DNA of 64,000 bases from Myxococcus sp. CA023. GTDB lineage: Bacteria; Myxococcota; Myxococcia; Myxococcales; Myxococcaceae. The notes below the pieces were generated by a model that saw only the letters and a program-made list of their open reading frames with translations, did not search any database and had not been told where the DNA came from. Positions 22,331 through 30,937 of this stretch are shown here, in pieces; positions within the stretch are counted from its first letter, which is position 1; each line of letters starts with the position of its first letter. A program made the position numbers and the translations under genes. The stretch lies in the NCBI RefSeq assembly GCF_010998615.1, contig NZ_JAAEAH010000007.1, forward strand, positions 1 to 64,000, read 5' to 3'.

Positions 22331-22666
22331 CTACTTCTTCTTGAAGAGGTTGAGGATGGCCCCCATCACCTTGCCACTGCCCTCGTGGCCGTGCTGGGCG
22401 ACCAGCTGGTCCAGCTCCCCGGCGTCCAGGAAGATGCCGTGGCAGTTGAAGCAGGTCTCGATTTCGACATTCCCCTGCTTCAGCGTCTGGAGGTCCATGC
22501 CGCACTTGGGGCACTTCATCCAGTGGAGCTTCTTGAGCTCCTCGCGCTGCTGCGCTGCGCTCGCCGCGGCCTGCTCCAGGGCCAGCTTGCGCTTCTTCTC
22601 AATCTCCTCCCGGGCGAAGTACTCCTCCTCGGTGGATGACGGCTTGTCGGTACGGGCGTCGGCCAT
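22331..22666 (-). CDS. Zinc-ribbon protein (TFIIB-type zinc finger domain)
   Basis: 111 residues. A charged N-terminal helix (REEIEKKRKLALEQAAAS region) precedes a Cys4 zinc ribbon, CPKCGMDL ... CFNCHGIFLDAGEL, the pattern of the zf-TFIIB small-protein family. The C-terminus is GKVMGAILNLFKKK. ATG 22666 has GGAGG eight bases upstream. It is 6 bases upstream of gatC and so probably heads that operon. Function unknown; nucleic-acid or protein binding is possible. Confidence 0.85.
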   Translation of the reverse strand: MADARTDKPSSTEEEYFAREEIEKKRKLALEQAAASAAQQREELKKLHWMKCPKCGMDLQTLKQGNVEIETCFNCHGIFLDAGELDQLVAQHGHEGSGKVMGAILNLFKKK

Positions 22667-22794
22667 GTGATGTTCCTCCACGAAGTCCCGCCGCCGCGCG
22701 GCATGCGCGCCCGGGCGGCGATGTTGGGCGGCACCATACCCCCTCTGCGGGGGGGTGCAGCCGAAATGTAGGTCCCCCGTCCGCAGCTGGAAAA

Positions 22795-22822
22795 TTGACC
22801 GGTCCCCCTCCCTCCCTACACT
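22795..22822 (+). promoter_or_regulatory. Candidate sigma70-type promoter for ftsK
   Basis: TTGACC and TACACT separated by 16 bases, 58 bases before the ftsK start. Both boxes are good by the standards of this GC-rich genome. Confidence 0.5.
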
Positions 22823-22880
22823 CGCTGCGGGCATTGCTACAGCCCGCTACGCGGCTGAGACGCGCAGAGGGAAGACGGAC

Positions 22881-25800
22881 ATGACGGCGAAGAAGGGTCG
22901 GGCGGAGAAGGCGGTCTTGTCCCGGCAGGAAATCGCGACGCGCCGCAGGGCGCTGGCGGACAAGCGGATCAAGGCTGGCAAGGGCGGCGACGTCGCCACC
23001 CGGGCCATCACCGGCGTGTTCCTGCTGGCGGCGTCGTTGATTGCCCTGCTGGCGGTGGCCACTTTCGACGCGAAGGACCGGGTGGGACCGGGCTTCAACA
23101 ACGCGGTGGGCCCCATGGGGCACCTCATCGCGGAGTCGCTGCGCGGCCTGTTGGGCGTGTGCGCCTACCTCATCCCGGCGGGCGGCATCTACACGGCCAT
23201 GGTGCTCTTCGTGGGCAGCCGTGACCGGAAGCGCGGTCCGCAAATCATCAGCCTGGCGCTGCTGACGGTCAGCGTGTCCGTGCTGGCGCAGCTGATGTTC
23301 GCCGGTGACAAGGGCTGGGCACACCCACCGGGTGGCGCGCTGGGCGCCAGCCTGGGCGGCATCATGTCCGGCCTGTTCTCCACGGTGGGCACCGTCATCC
23401 TGGTGACAGCCATCAGCGCGGCCGCCCTCATCGTCGGCACCCAGTACACCTTCCTCAAGCTGTGCTCGCTGGCCTGGGCCGGGCTGTGCGTGCTGGGCCG
23501 CCGCGTCCAGGCATCCGCCAGCGTGTTCTGGGAAGCGCAGAAGGTGGCCTACCAGGAGCGCCAGGAGCGCGCCGCCGAGGAGAAGCTGGAGGAGGCCGCC
23601 TTCCTCGCGCAGCTCGAGGCCGACGAGGAAGAACTCGCCGAAGCCGAGCGTCTGGCCGAAGAGGCCGAGGCCGCCGAGGCCGAGGCCATGGCGGAGGAGG
23701 CCTTCCGGCTGTCGAAGCAGCAGGAGAAGGAGCAGGCCGCCGCCACGAAGCTGGCCCTCAAGGAGTCCCGCGAGCGCGAGAAGGCGGAGAAGCTGGAGAA
23801 GAAGCTGCTCCCGCCGACCCGCGAGGCCGACTCGCTGCCCCCTGCCCCCGCGCCCGTGCTGGCCCTTCCGGAGAAAGCGCCGGCGAAGGCGGAGAAGCGC
23901 CCGGCCCTCGGTGCCGACCCGGCCTGGGCCGCGTCCTTCCTGCCGCCCTCGCCCAACCTCATCATTCCCGCCGACGGCGCCGATGCCACCGAAACGCCGC
24001 GCGCCCGCCGCAAGCCGAACATCGTCACCGGCCCGGCGCCGGTCCCCATGGCCGACGTGGAGGCTGAGCCTGTCGCGCCCGTCGCCGCCGCCCCCATTGC
24101 GCCGGTGCCGGCCGCGCCCGCCCCTGCCGCCCCGGCCGACATCGTCCCCGCGCAGCCGTCCGCGCTGGCGCGCATGCCGCTCATCGTGGAGCCCAAGGCC
24201 CCGCCCAAGCCCACCGTCAAGAAGAGCCAGGACCAGTTCGAGTTCGTCGGCGACCGCAAGAGCTTCTCGCTGCCGCCGCTCGATGTGCTCGAGTGCGACA
24301 AGACGGAGCGCTCCGCGCTGGACAAGGACGTGTACCTGTCCACGGCGGAGAAGCTGCGCGCGAAGCTTGCGGACTTCGGCATCGTCGGCGAGGTGGTGGA
24401 GATTCGCCCCGGCCCCGTCGTCACCATGTACGAGTTCCTCCCGGGCCCCGGCATCAAGGTGAGCAAGATTGCCGCGCTCGCGGACGACCTCGCCATGGCC
24501 ATGGAGGCCATGCGCGTGCGCATCGTCGCCCCCATCCCCGGCAAGGGCGTGGTGGGCATCGAGGTCCCGAACAGGGACCGTGAGACCGTCTACCTCAAGG
24601 AGATCGCCGAGCAGGACGCCTTCAACAAGGGCGCCAGCAAGCTGACCATGTGCGTGGGCAAGGACATCGAGGGCATGCCGTACGTCCTCGACCTGGCCAA
24701 GGCGCCCCACCTGCTCATCGCCGGCACCACCGGCTCCGGCAAGTCGGTGGCGGTGAACTCCATGATCATGAGCATCCTCCTCAAGGCCACGCCCGAGGAG
24801 GTCCGCTTCATCATGGTGGACCCGAAGATGCTGGAGCTCTCCGTCTACGAGGGCATCCCCCACCTGCTGCTGCCGGTGGTGACGGACCCGAAGAAGGCGG
24901 CGCTCGCGCTGCGCTGGGCCGTGGAGGAGATGGAGCGCCGCTACCAGTTGCTGTCCGAGGCGGGCGTGCGAAACATCGCCGGCTTCAACAAGCTGGTGGA
25001 GAGCACCGCGGTGGAGGTGAAGACGACCACCGAGTCCGCGCCGAAGAAGAAGGCGAAGCCGAAGAACGTGCTCGTGCTCGACGGAGAGCGCCCCAAGTCC
25101 TCCATGCCCGCGGGCGGAGAGAGCCTGGGCGTCGCCGCTCCCCGGGACGACGATGACGACGTGTTCGAGGCGCAGGCGTCCGAGGAAGAAGCCGAGGCCC
25201 CGGAACTGGAGGCCGAGCCCGAGGACACCGAGGCGCTGGAGGCGAGCGAGTCCACCGAGCCGGAGAAGAAGCAGCTCAAGAAGCTGCCCTACATCGTGGT
25301 CATCATCGACGAGCTCGCCGACCTGATGATGGTGGCCAGCCGTGAGGTGGAGACGTACGTCGCCCGCCTGGCGCAGATGGCCCGCGCCTCCGGCATCCAC
25401 CTGATGGTCGCCACGCAGCGTCCGTCCACGGACGTCGTCACCGGTATCATCAAGGCCAACTTCCCCACGCGCGTCAGCTTCATGCTGCGCTCGAAGCCGG
25501 ACTCGATGACGATTCTGGGCACGGTGGGCGCCGAGTCCCTGCTGGGCATGGGCGACATGCTCATCATGCCGCCCACCAGCGCGCACCTGCAGCGCGTGCA
25601 CGGCGCCTTCGTTTCGGAGAACGAAATCAAGAAGGCGGTGGACCACCTCAAGGCCCAGGGCAAGCCCGTCTACGACGACTCCATCCTCAAGCCGCGCGAC
25701 GAGGACGTGGAAGGTGGCGGCGAGGAGGACGAGCTGTCCGACGAGCTGTACGACCAGGCGCTCGCGACGGTCAGCGAGATGCGGGCCGTGTCCATCTCCA

Positions 25801-25955
25801 TGCTCCAGCGCAAGATGCGCATCGGCTACAACCGCGCGGCCCGCATGATTGAGCGGATGGAGCGCGACGGCGTGGTGGGCGCGGCGGATGGTGCCAAGCC
25901 CCGCGAGGTGCTCATCCGGGGCCTCGGTGACATGCCCGGCGCCGGGGCCATGTAA
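22881..25955 (+). CDS. ftsK: DNA translocase FtsK
   Basis: Septum-located DNA pump for chromosome segregation. The N-terminal about 200 residues hold several transmembrane helices. A long Ala/Glu/Lys- and Pro-rich linker runs to about residue 470. Then comes the RecA-like motor with Walker A AGTTGSGKSVAVNSM (about 615) and Walker B VVIIDELADLMM (about 806). Between them, about residues 712-797, sits an acidic low-complexity insertion (DDDDDVFEAQASEEEAEAPE) not usual for FtsK. The C-terminal gamma winged helix (SISMLQRKMRIGYNRAARMI) that reads KOPS is intact. Start ATG 22881; the frame is open further upstream but would cross the promoter. Confidence 0.95.
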   Translation: MTAKKGRAEKAVLSRQEIATRRRALADKRIKAGKGGDVATRAITGVFLLAASLIALLAVATFDAKDRVGPGFNNAVGPMGHLIAESLRGLLGVCAYLIPAGGIYTAMVLFVGSRDRKRGPQIISLALLTVSVSVLAQLMFAGDKGWAHPPGGALGASLGGIMSGLFSTVGTVILVTAISAAALIVGTQYTFLKLCSLAWAGLCVLGRRVQASASVFWEAQKVAYQERQERAAEEKLEEAAFLAQLEADEEELAEAERLAEEAEAAEAEAMAEEAFRLSKQQEKEQAAATKLALKESREREKAEKLEKKLLPPTREADSLPPAPAPVLALPEKAPAKAEKRPALGADPAWAASFLPPSPNLIIPADGADATETPRARRKPNIVTGPAPVPMADVEAEPVAPVAAAPIAPVPAAPAPAAPADIVPAQPSALARMPLIVEPKAPPKPTVKKSQDQFEFVGDRKSFSLPPLDVLECDKTERSALDKDVYLSTAEKLRAKLADFGIVGEVVEIRPGPVVTMYEFLPGPGIKVSKIAALADDLAMAMEAMRVRIVAPIPGKGVVGIEVPNRDRETVYLKEIAEQDAFNKGASKLTMCVGKDIEGMPYVLDLAKAPHLLIAGTTGSGKSVAVNSMIMSILLKATPEEVRFIMVDPKMLELSVYEGIPHLLLPVVTDPKKAALALRWAVEEMERRYQLLSEAGVRNIAGFNKLVESTAVEVKTTTESAPKKKAKPKNVLVLDGERPKSSMPAGGESLGVAAPRDDDDDVFEAQASEEEAEAPELEAEPEDTEALEASESTEPEKKQLKKLPYIVVIIDELADLMMVASREVETYVARLAQMARASGIHLMVATQRPSTDVVTGIIKANFPTRVSFMLRSKPDSMTILGTVGAESLLGMGDMLIMPPTSAHLQRVHGAFVSENEIKKAVDHLKAQGKPVYDDSILKPRDEDVEGGGEEDELSDELYDQALATVSEMRAVSISMLQRKMRIGYNRAARMIERMERDGVVGAADGAKPREVLIRGLGDMPGAGAM

Positions 25956-25964
25956 GGCCCACGT

Positions 25965-26001
25965 GGCCGCCGTCTCCCGGATGGGATGGGAGGCGGTGGC
26001 C
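25965..26001 (+). terminator. Hairpin downstream of ftsK
   Basis: Arms ggccgccgtctccc and gggaggcggtggcc pair with two G-U wobbles around a 9-base loop, ten bases after the ftsK stop. Likely terminator or 3' stabiliser, without a clear T-tract. Confidence 0.45.
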
Positions 26002-26074
26002 CTGGCGGTTCCACTTCACGGGGGCGTCCTGGCTCGGCCCGGACGCCCTCGCTGTTTTCCACCGAGGCGTGCCC

Positions 26075-26359
26075 ATGATTGTCGCCATCTCCCGCTTCCG
26101 GCCGGCCCCCGAGGAAGCAGACCGCCTGGTCGCCCGCTTCCAGGCGCGCACGCGGGCGGTGGACGGCTACCCGGGCTTCCTGGGGTTGGAGGTGCTGCGC
26201 TCCTTCGAGCGGCCGCCGGAGCTGATGCTGGTGACGCGCTGGCGGGACAAGGCCTCCATGCGGGCCTATTTCCAGTCCGAGGACTTCCAGCGGGCCCGGG
26301 AGGCAAGCGCCCAGCAGGAGGACGCCACCTTCGCCCTCTACGAGGTGGTGGGCACATGA
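26075..26359 (+). CDS. Antibiotic-biosynthesis-monooxygenase (ABM) fold protein
   Basis: 94-residue dimeric alpha/beta-barrel type protein. MIVAISRFRP, ARTRAVDGYPGFLGLEVLRS and MLVTRWRDKASMRAYFQSEDF match the ABM/IsdG-like pattern (PGFLG followed by a W-x-x-K-x-x-M segment). Members degrade heme or oxidise quinones; the heme-ligand and catalytic residues cannot be assigned here. A GTG six bases upstream is in frame, but ATG 26075 has better spacing to the gagg site. Confidence 0.75.
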   Translation: MIVAISRFRPAPEEADRLVARFQARTRAVDGYPGFLGLEVLRSFERPPELMLVTRWRDKASMRAYFQSEDFQRAREASAQQEDATFALYEVVGT

Positions 26360-26410
26360 AACGCGATGCCGGTTCCCAAGCGGCCCGGTGTCGTCTATGG
26401 GCGGAATCCC

Positions 26411-27667
26411 ATGGCTGAACGCATTGCCCTTTTCGCCACCGCCGCTCGCGGCACCGAAGACCTCCTGGCCGACGAGCTGAAGGAGCTCGGCGCCCGCCGC
26501 ATCCGCCAGGACCGCGGCGGTGTCCGCTTCATGGCCACGCTCGACGAGGCGCTCATGGTGGCGCTCTGGTCCCGCATCGCCATGCGCGTGCTCTACCCGC
26601 TGGGCGCCTTCGAGGCCCGGGGCGCGGAAGGCCTGTACGAAGCCGCCGCCAGCGTCCCCTGGGAGGAGCACCTCACCCCCGAACACACCTTCGCGGTGGA
26701 TGCCACGCTGAAGGACAGCGAGCACAGCCACTCCGGCTTCGTGGCCCTCAAGGTGAAGGACGCCATCGTCGACCGGATGCGCGACAAGAAAGGCGCCCGG
26801 CCGGACGTGAATACGAGGGACCCGGACATCCGCGTGGTGGCGCACCTCGCCCGTGAGACGCTGTCCCTGTCCCTGGACTTGTGCGGCGAGCCGCTGCACC
26901 GCCGGGGCTACCGCGTGCGCCCCACTCCCGCCCCGCTGAAGGAGACGCTGGCCGCGGCGGTGCTTCGCGCGGCGAACTACACGGGGACGGAGGGCCTGGT
27001 GGACCCGATGTGCGGCTCCGGGACGCTGATCATCGAGGCAGGCCTCATCGCCCGCCGGCGCGCGCCCGGACTCAACCGGGACTTCGCGGTGGAGCGCTGG
27101 CCGGAGCTGGGCACCCGGGCCCGCGAGCTGCTCACCGACATGCGCGCGGATGCCCGCCGCAACGAGCGGAAGGTGGAAGTGCCGCTGCTCGGCTTCGACA
27201 AGGACCCGGAGGCGCTGGAGGCCGCGGACCGCAACGTGCGGGCCGCGCGACTGACGGAGGAAATCCAGTTGGCCGAAGGTGATGCGACCCGGCTGCCGCC
27301 GCTGCCGGAGACCGGTGGGTTGCTCGTCACCAACCCGCCCTACGGCGACCGGCTCGGCACGGGCGGCCAGAAGGGCATGAAGAGCTTCTACTTCAAGCTG
27401 GGCGAGTCGCTGCGCGTGCCGGGCTGGCGCGTGTGGGTCATCTGCGGCAACCCCGGCTTCGAGAGCGCCTTCCACGCGCGCCCCTCCGCAAAGCGAGACC
27501 TCTGGAACGGCCCCATCGCCTGCTCACTGCTGGGCTACCGTCCTCCAGACGGTGGCAGCGCTCGGGGTGACACCGGGGACGGCTCAGAAGCGCCGCTCGG
27601 TGCGCCGCGCCAGCCGGAGGATGTTGCCCCGGTGCGTCCACAGCATGAGGGCGAAGAGGAGGGCTGA
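26411..27667 (+). CDS. THUMP-domain 23S rRNA (guanine-N2)-methyltransferase, RlmL-like
   Basis: Class I SAM methyltransferase of the COG0116 group. An N-terminal ferredoxin-like/THUMP region (RIALFATAARGTEDLLADEL) binds RNA. DPMCGSGTLIIEA is the SAM motif, FDKDPEALEAADRN follows, and NPPYGDRLG is the catalytic tetrapeptide of N-methyltransferases. At 418 residues it corresponds to the single-domain form, not the E. coli RlmKL fusion. The last about 28 residues are read through the 3' end of convergent plsY (84-base overlap). Confidence 0.88.
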   Translation: MAERIALFATAARGTEDLLADELKELGARRIRQDRGGVRFMATLDEALMVALWSRIAMRVLYPLGAFEARGAEGLYEAAASVPWEEHLTPEHTFAVDATLKDSEHSHSGFVALKVKDAIVDRMRDKKGARPDVNTRDPDIRVVAHLARETLSLSLDLCGEPLHRRGYRVRPTPAPLKETLAAAVLRAANYTGTEGLVDPMCGSGTLIIEAGLIARRRAPGLNRDFAVERWPELGTRARELLTDMRADARRNERKVEVPLLGFDKDPEALEAADRNVRAARLTEEIQLAEGDATRLPPLPETGGLLVTNPPYGDRLGTGGQKGMKSFYFKLGESLRVPGWRVWVICGNPGFESAFHARPSAKRDLWNGPIACSLLGYRPPDGGSARGDTGDGSEAPLGAPRQPEDVAPVRPQHEGEEEG

Positions 27668-28162
27668 GAGGCCCGCGTACTCCACGGCCCGCGCGGTGAG
27701 TGCCGACGTGCCCACCGCCGTGGCCCCCGCCGCCAGCGAGCCCAGCGAGCTCACGCGCGACACGGCGAAGACGGCGACGTACGCCAGCGCGCCCGCCAGC
27801 GCGGCCTGGGGCACCAGCACCAGCAGCACGCCCAGCGCGGTGGCCACGCCCTTGCCACCCTGGAGCTTGAGCCACACCGGGTAGATGTGGCCCAGCACCG
27901 CGGCCAGCCCCACCGCCACGTGCACGGTGGGCGCATCCGGCAGCAGGCGCACCGCCAGGACCACGGGCAACGCGCCCTTGATGGCATCCAGCAACAACAC
28001 CACCGCGCCCAGCTTCTTGCCCGCCACGCGCGTGACGTTGGTGGCGCCAATGTTCCCGCTACCGCCCGTACGCACGTCCACGCCGCGCAGCCACCGCGTC
28101 AGCAACACACCGAAGGGAATGGAGCCGGCGAGGTAGCCCAGCAGGACGAGCGCGGAAGTCAC
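27584..28162 (-). CDS. plsY: Glycerol-3-phosphate acyltransferase PlsY
   Basis: Inner-membrane enzyme that moves the acyl group from acyl-phosphate to glycerol-3-phosphate, the first step of phospholipid synthesis. The three PlsY motifs are visible: GYLAGSIPFGVLLTRW, GSGNIGATNVTR and LQGGKGVATALG. About five hydrophobic segments; 192 residues. Overlaps the RlmL-like gene tail to tail and lies 10 bases after the DUF2752 gene on the same strand. Confidence 0.96.
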   Translation of the reverse strand: MTSALVLLGYLAGSIPFGVLLTRWLRGVDVRTGGSGNIGATNVTRVAGKKLGAVVLLLDAIKGALPVVLAVRLLPDAPTVHVAVGLAAVLGHIYPVWLKLQGGKGVATALGVLLVLVPQAALAGALAYVAVFAVSRVSSLGSLAAGATAVGTSALTARAVEYAGLSALLFALMLWTHRGNILRLARRTERRF

Positions 28163-28172
28163 GAAGCAGAGG

Positions 28173-28604
28173 CTACAGCAGCAGGTGGGGGAAGCGCGTC
28201 TTCACCACCACGTAGGCGTAATTGACCAGGATGATGATGGGCGTCAGGACGCCCAGGACGCTCCACTCGCGGGGGGAGAGCTCCACCTGGGGGATGGGCA
28301 TCGCGAACACCAGGTGCAGCACCATGACCACCGCCGCCAGGGCGAACACAATGGCCGCCACCGTTCCCAGGGGGTTGGCCTCCCAGGCGCCGGCGAAGTT
28401 GAGGTGCGACACCCGGTCAGCCACGCGCGTCAGACCACAGCCGAGGCAGGGCCACCCGGTCTGCTCCCTGAGCACACAGCCCCAGAAGGGGATGATGCGG
28501 GCCACCGGGATGTAGCGCGCCACGAGCAGCCCCACCACGCCGGCGAGGCCCATGGCGTCCACGGTGCTGAAACGACGGTTGCGGGGAGGGATGACGACCT
28601 TCAA
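28173..28604 (-). CDS. DUF2752 membrane protein
   Basis: About 143 residues with three hydrophobic stretches and the DUF2752 signature C-P/L-x-C-G-L-T-R, here PCLGCGLTRVADRVSH. Function unknown. The chosen TTG start has an ideal AGGAGGT site five bases upstream; an in-frame GTG at 28610 overlaps that site and is less likely. It is probably co-transcribed with plsY. Confidence 0.8.
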   Translation of the reverse strand: MKVVIPPRNRRFSTVDAMGLAGVVGLLVARYIPVARIIPFWGCVLREQTGWPCLGCGLTRVADRVSHLNFAGAWEANPLGTVAAIVFALAAVVMVLHLVFAMPIPQVELSPREWSVLGVLTPIIILVNYAYVVVKTRFPHLLL

Positions 28605-28694
28605 GCGCACCTCCTCAGCGTGTGCGGATGGATGGACTCTTTAGTACGGGGGTCGCCTTGCCGGAGCAAAGACTTTTGGCTAAGCGGACGGGGT

Positions 28695-29255
28695 ATGAAC
28701 ACGCTCCGCACGTCCCTGATGCTGCTGGTCGCCGTTCCCCTGGTTGCCCTCGCGGGTGACAAGTCGTCCGCCAAGGCGGGCAAGGCCGCCGAGGCCGACT
28801 GCCACCACCCGCCCGCCCCGCAGGCGCAGACCGCGCCCAAGGCCGAAGGCGCGCCCGATGGCTGGAAGCTCACCCGCGGCGAGCCCCTCAAGGGCGCCAA
28901 GGCGGTGAAGCTCGCGGACGTGCTGGCCAAGCCGCAGGCTCACGACGGCAAGACGGTGCTGCTCGAGGGGCAGGTGCGCAAGGCGTGTGAGCGCAAGGGC
29001 TGCTGGATGGAGCTGGCGGCGAACGGCCAGGACAAGGGCCCGGGCGTGCGCGTGACGTTCAAGGACTACGGCTTCTTCGTCCCCCTGGACTCCGCGGGCG
29101 CGCAGGCGCGTGTGGAAGGCGTGCTGAAGGTGGCCGAGCTGACCGACAGCCGCGCCCAGCACTACGAGTCGGAGGGCGCCATCGTCCCCCGCGGCGCCGA
29201 TGGCAAGCCGCGTGAGGTGCAGTTGGTGGCCACGGGCGTCGAACTGCGCCGCTGA
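28695..29255 (+). CDS. Secreted DUF4920 protein
   Basis: Signal peptide MNTLRTSLMLLVAVPLVALA is followed by a Lys/Ala/Pro linker. A small beta-barrel domain then shows GKTVLLEGQVRKACERKGCW, typical of DUF4920, an OB-like fold with the C-x(4)-C-W pair. The 186-residue protein is probably periplasmic; two cysteines may bind metal or form a disulfide. The next gene begins 6 bases after its stop. Confidence 0.8.
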   Translation: MNTLRTSLMLLVAVPLVALAGDKSSAKAGKAAEADCHHPPAPQAQTAPKAEGAPDGWKLTRGEPLKGAKAVKLADVLAKPQAHDGKTVLLEGQVRKACERKGCWMELAANGQDKGPGVRVTFKDYGFFVPLDSAGAQARVEGVLKVAELTDSRAQHYESEGAIVPRGADGKPREVQLVATGVELRR

Positions 29256-29261
29256 GACGAC

Positions 29262-29843
29262 ATGGCACGAAGCTTCAGCATGCGCGGCGTGCAGAGCGCG
29301 GCGGACCGCGCCGTGCAGCACGCCCGCGCATGGATGTTGGAGACGGAGCCGGGCTCGCGCGTGCATGACGTGCAGTTGGACCCGCGCTTCCAGCACCGGG
29401 GTGTGGACCTGCTCTGGGAGCTCCCCTCGGGAGAGGTGCGCGGCATCGAGGTGAAGGGCGACCGCAACGCCACCCGCCGCCGCTACTTCTTCGAGCTGGT
29501 GTCCAACCTGGAGAAGGACACCCCGGGCTGCTTCCTCTACAGCGGCGCGGACCTGCTGGTGTACGTCTTCCTCTCGCAGGGAGAGCTGCACGTCGTGCCC
29601 ATGAAGGCGGCACGCGAGTGGTTCCTCCCCCGGGCGAAGGAGTACCCGCTCAAGCACGCCTTCACCCAGACGGGCGCCATCCGCTACACCACCGTGGGCG
29701 CCGTGGTTTCCGTGCGGGACGTGGCGGAAGGTGTCCCCGGCGTGCTTCGCGTTCCGCTGAAGCGCCGGGGCGGCGCGAAGGACGTGGAGGATGAGACGCC
29801 ACCCACCTCCGAATCTCCTCAGGGACAGGAGACGAACGGCTAG
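29262..29843 (+). CDS. Putative PD-(D/E)XK-fold nuclease-like protein
   Basis: 193 residues, no signal peptide. An N-terminal helix is followed by RGVDLLWELPSGEVRGIEVK: Asp49, a turn, then E63-V-K65. This is the D...(E)xK arrangement of restriction-endonuclease-like folds. Downstream is YFFELVSNLEKDTPGCFLY and a disordered, acidic C-terminus. No named family recognised, and the assignment rests on the motif alone. It is linked to the DUF4920 gene by a 6-base gap. Confidence 0.6.
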   Translation: MARSFSMRGVQSAADRAVQHARAWMLETEPGSRVHDVQLDPRFQHRGVDLLWELPSGEVRGIEVKGDRNATRRRYFFELVSNLEKDTPGCFLYSGADLLVYVFLSQGELHVVPMKAAREWFLPRAKEYPLKHAFTQTGAIRYTTVGAVVSVRDVAEGVPGVLRVPLKRRGGAKDVEDETPPTSESPQGQETNG

Positions 29844-29929
29844 GACGAAGGGGCGGAGCCGCGGACCGGCCCCACTCTTCCCACGGGCTGTGACAGGAGG
29901 CCACGCAGGCCCCCTGTCACGCGCGTGCC

Positions 29930-30841
29930 TCAGTGACGGTGACGGCGGTGGCCGGGGTGAATCTTGTCGTGGGCCGCCTCCAGGCGCTCGGAGATGCCCA
30001 TCAACTCCAGCAGCGACTCGCGGTCGTTCTGCGCCTTGTAGACGTGCTCCAGGCGGGGAACGAGGTCCAGCGCGAGGTGCAAATCACCACCCTGCTCTGC
30101 CGCCGCCAGCAGCGTGCGGGCCGCAGCAGCCGCCTGACCGTGCGCCTTGATGTGGATGAGGCCGTCCACCGCCAGCAGGCGCGCGATGGGCGAGCGCTCG
30201 GTGTCCTCGGTGAGCTTCACCATGTCCTCGGTGGCGGGCGCCAGCTCGCCCTTGGCAGCGCGGACGATGGCGCGCGAGATTCCACGGCGGTCCGGCAGGA
30301 GGAACTCCTCCAGGTCCGCGAAGGACTCCGCGTGGCCCACGTGGCCCGACGACGCCAGCGCCTCCGCGAGGCTGTCGAAGATTTCGGCCTGCTTCTCCGT
30401 GAAGGGCGCCAGCGCCTCGCGCATGAAGCGCTCCTGCGGCGCACCCTTCTCGTCGAGCGGCATCTTCGCGCGCACCGCGTTCATCTTCTCGAAGGCCGCG
30501 TCCACCGCCGCGTCCTGCCGCCCACCCAACAGGAACGACAGCTGCTGCATCAGGTTCGCCAGCGTGTCAGCCATCTCCATGGGCGCCACGCGGTCCGGCA
30601 GCCAGCGACTCCACAGCTCCACCGCCGCCGCCACCGCGAAGTCCTTGAAGGGGCCGGTGCCCTTCCACTGCGGCCGCCACTGCTGGGCAATGCCAATCGG
30701 GAAGGCCGTCTCCGCCAGCTTGCGGAAGTCGTCCTCGCCCACGGCAATGCCGTAGTGGCCCAGCGTCCCGAGCAGGGCCTCCGTCGAGTACTCCTTCAGG
30801 CCCTTCTGCTGCCACGACTTGTCCACTCGCTGCGTGCTCAC
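29930..30841 (-). CDS. Conserved hypothetical protein with His-rich C-terminus
   Basis: 303 residues from GTG 30841, which has GGAG six bases upstream. The protein is mostly alpha-helical and soluble, opening with STQRVDKSWQQKGLKEYSTE and closing with KIHPGHRRHRH. The tail could bind metal. Helical pairs in the second half (ARLLAVDGLIHIKAHGQAAA) may be HEAT/TPR-like. No family recognised. Confidence 0.7.
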   Translation of the reverse strand: MSTQRVDKSWQQKGLKEYSTEALLGTLGHYGIAVGEDDFRKLAETAFPIGIAQQWRPQWKGTGPFKDFAVAAAVELWSRWLPDRVAPMEMADTLANLMQQLSFLLGGRQDAAVDAAFEKMNAVRAKMPLDEKGAPQERFMREALAPFTEKQAEIFDSLAEALASSGHVGHAESFADLEEFLLPDRRGISRAIVRAAKGELAPATEDMVKLTEDTERSPIARLLAVDGLIHIKAHGQAAAAARTLLAAAEQGGDLHLALDLVPRLEHVYKAQNDRESLLELMGISERLEAAHDKIHPGHRRHRH

Positions 30842-30937
30842 CTGGATCTCCGCTGCCCTGGACGCCGGCCATCGGCGCGCCAAGCGGCCTTCTAGCGGAA
30901 GCCGGGGCGGACGTGCACCACCACGTGCAATCCCGCG

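Noticed and set aside
22599-25646. A 1015-codon open frame on the minus strand opposite ftsK
   Set aside because: It is the complement of an intact FtsK reading frame and encodes a His/Arg/Gly-rich nonsense product.
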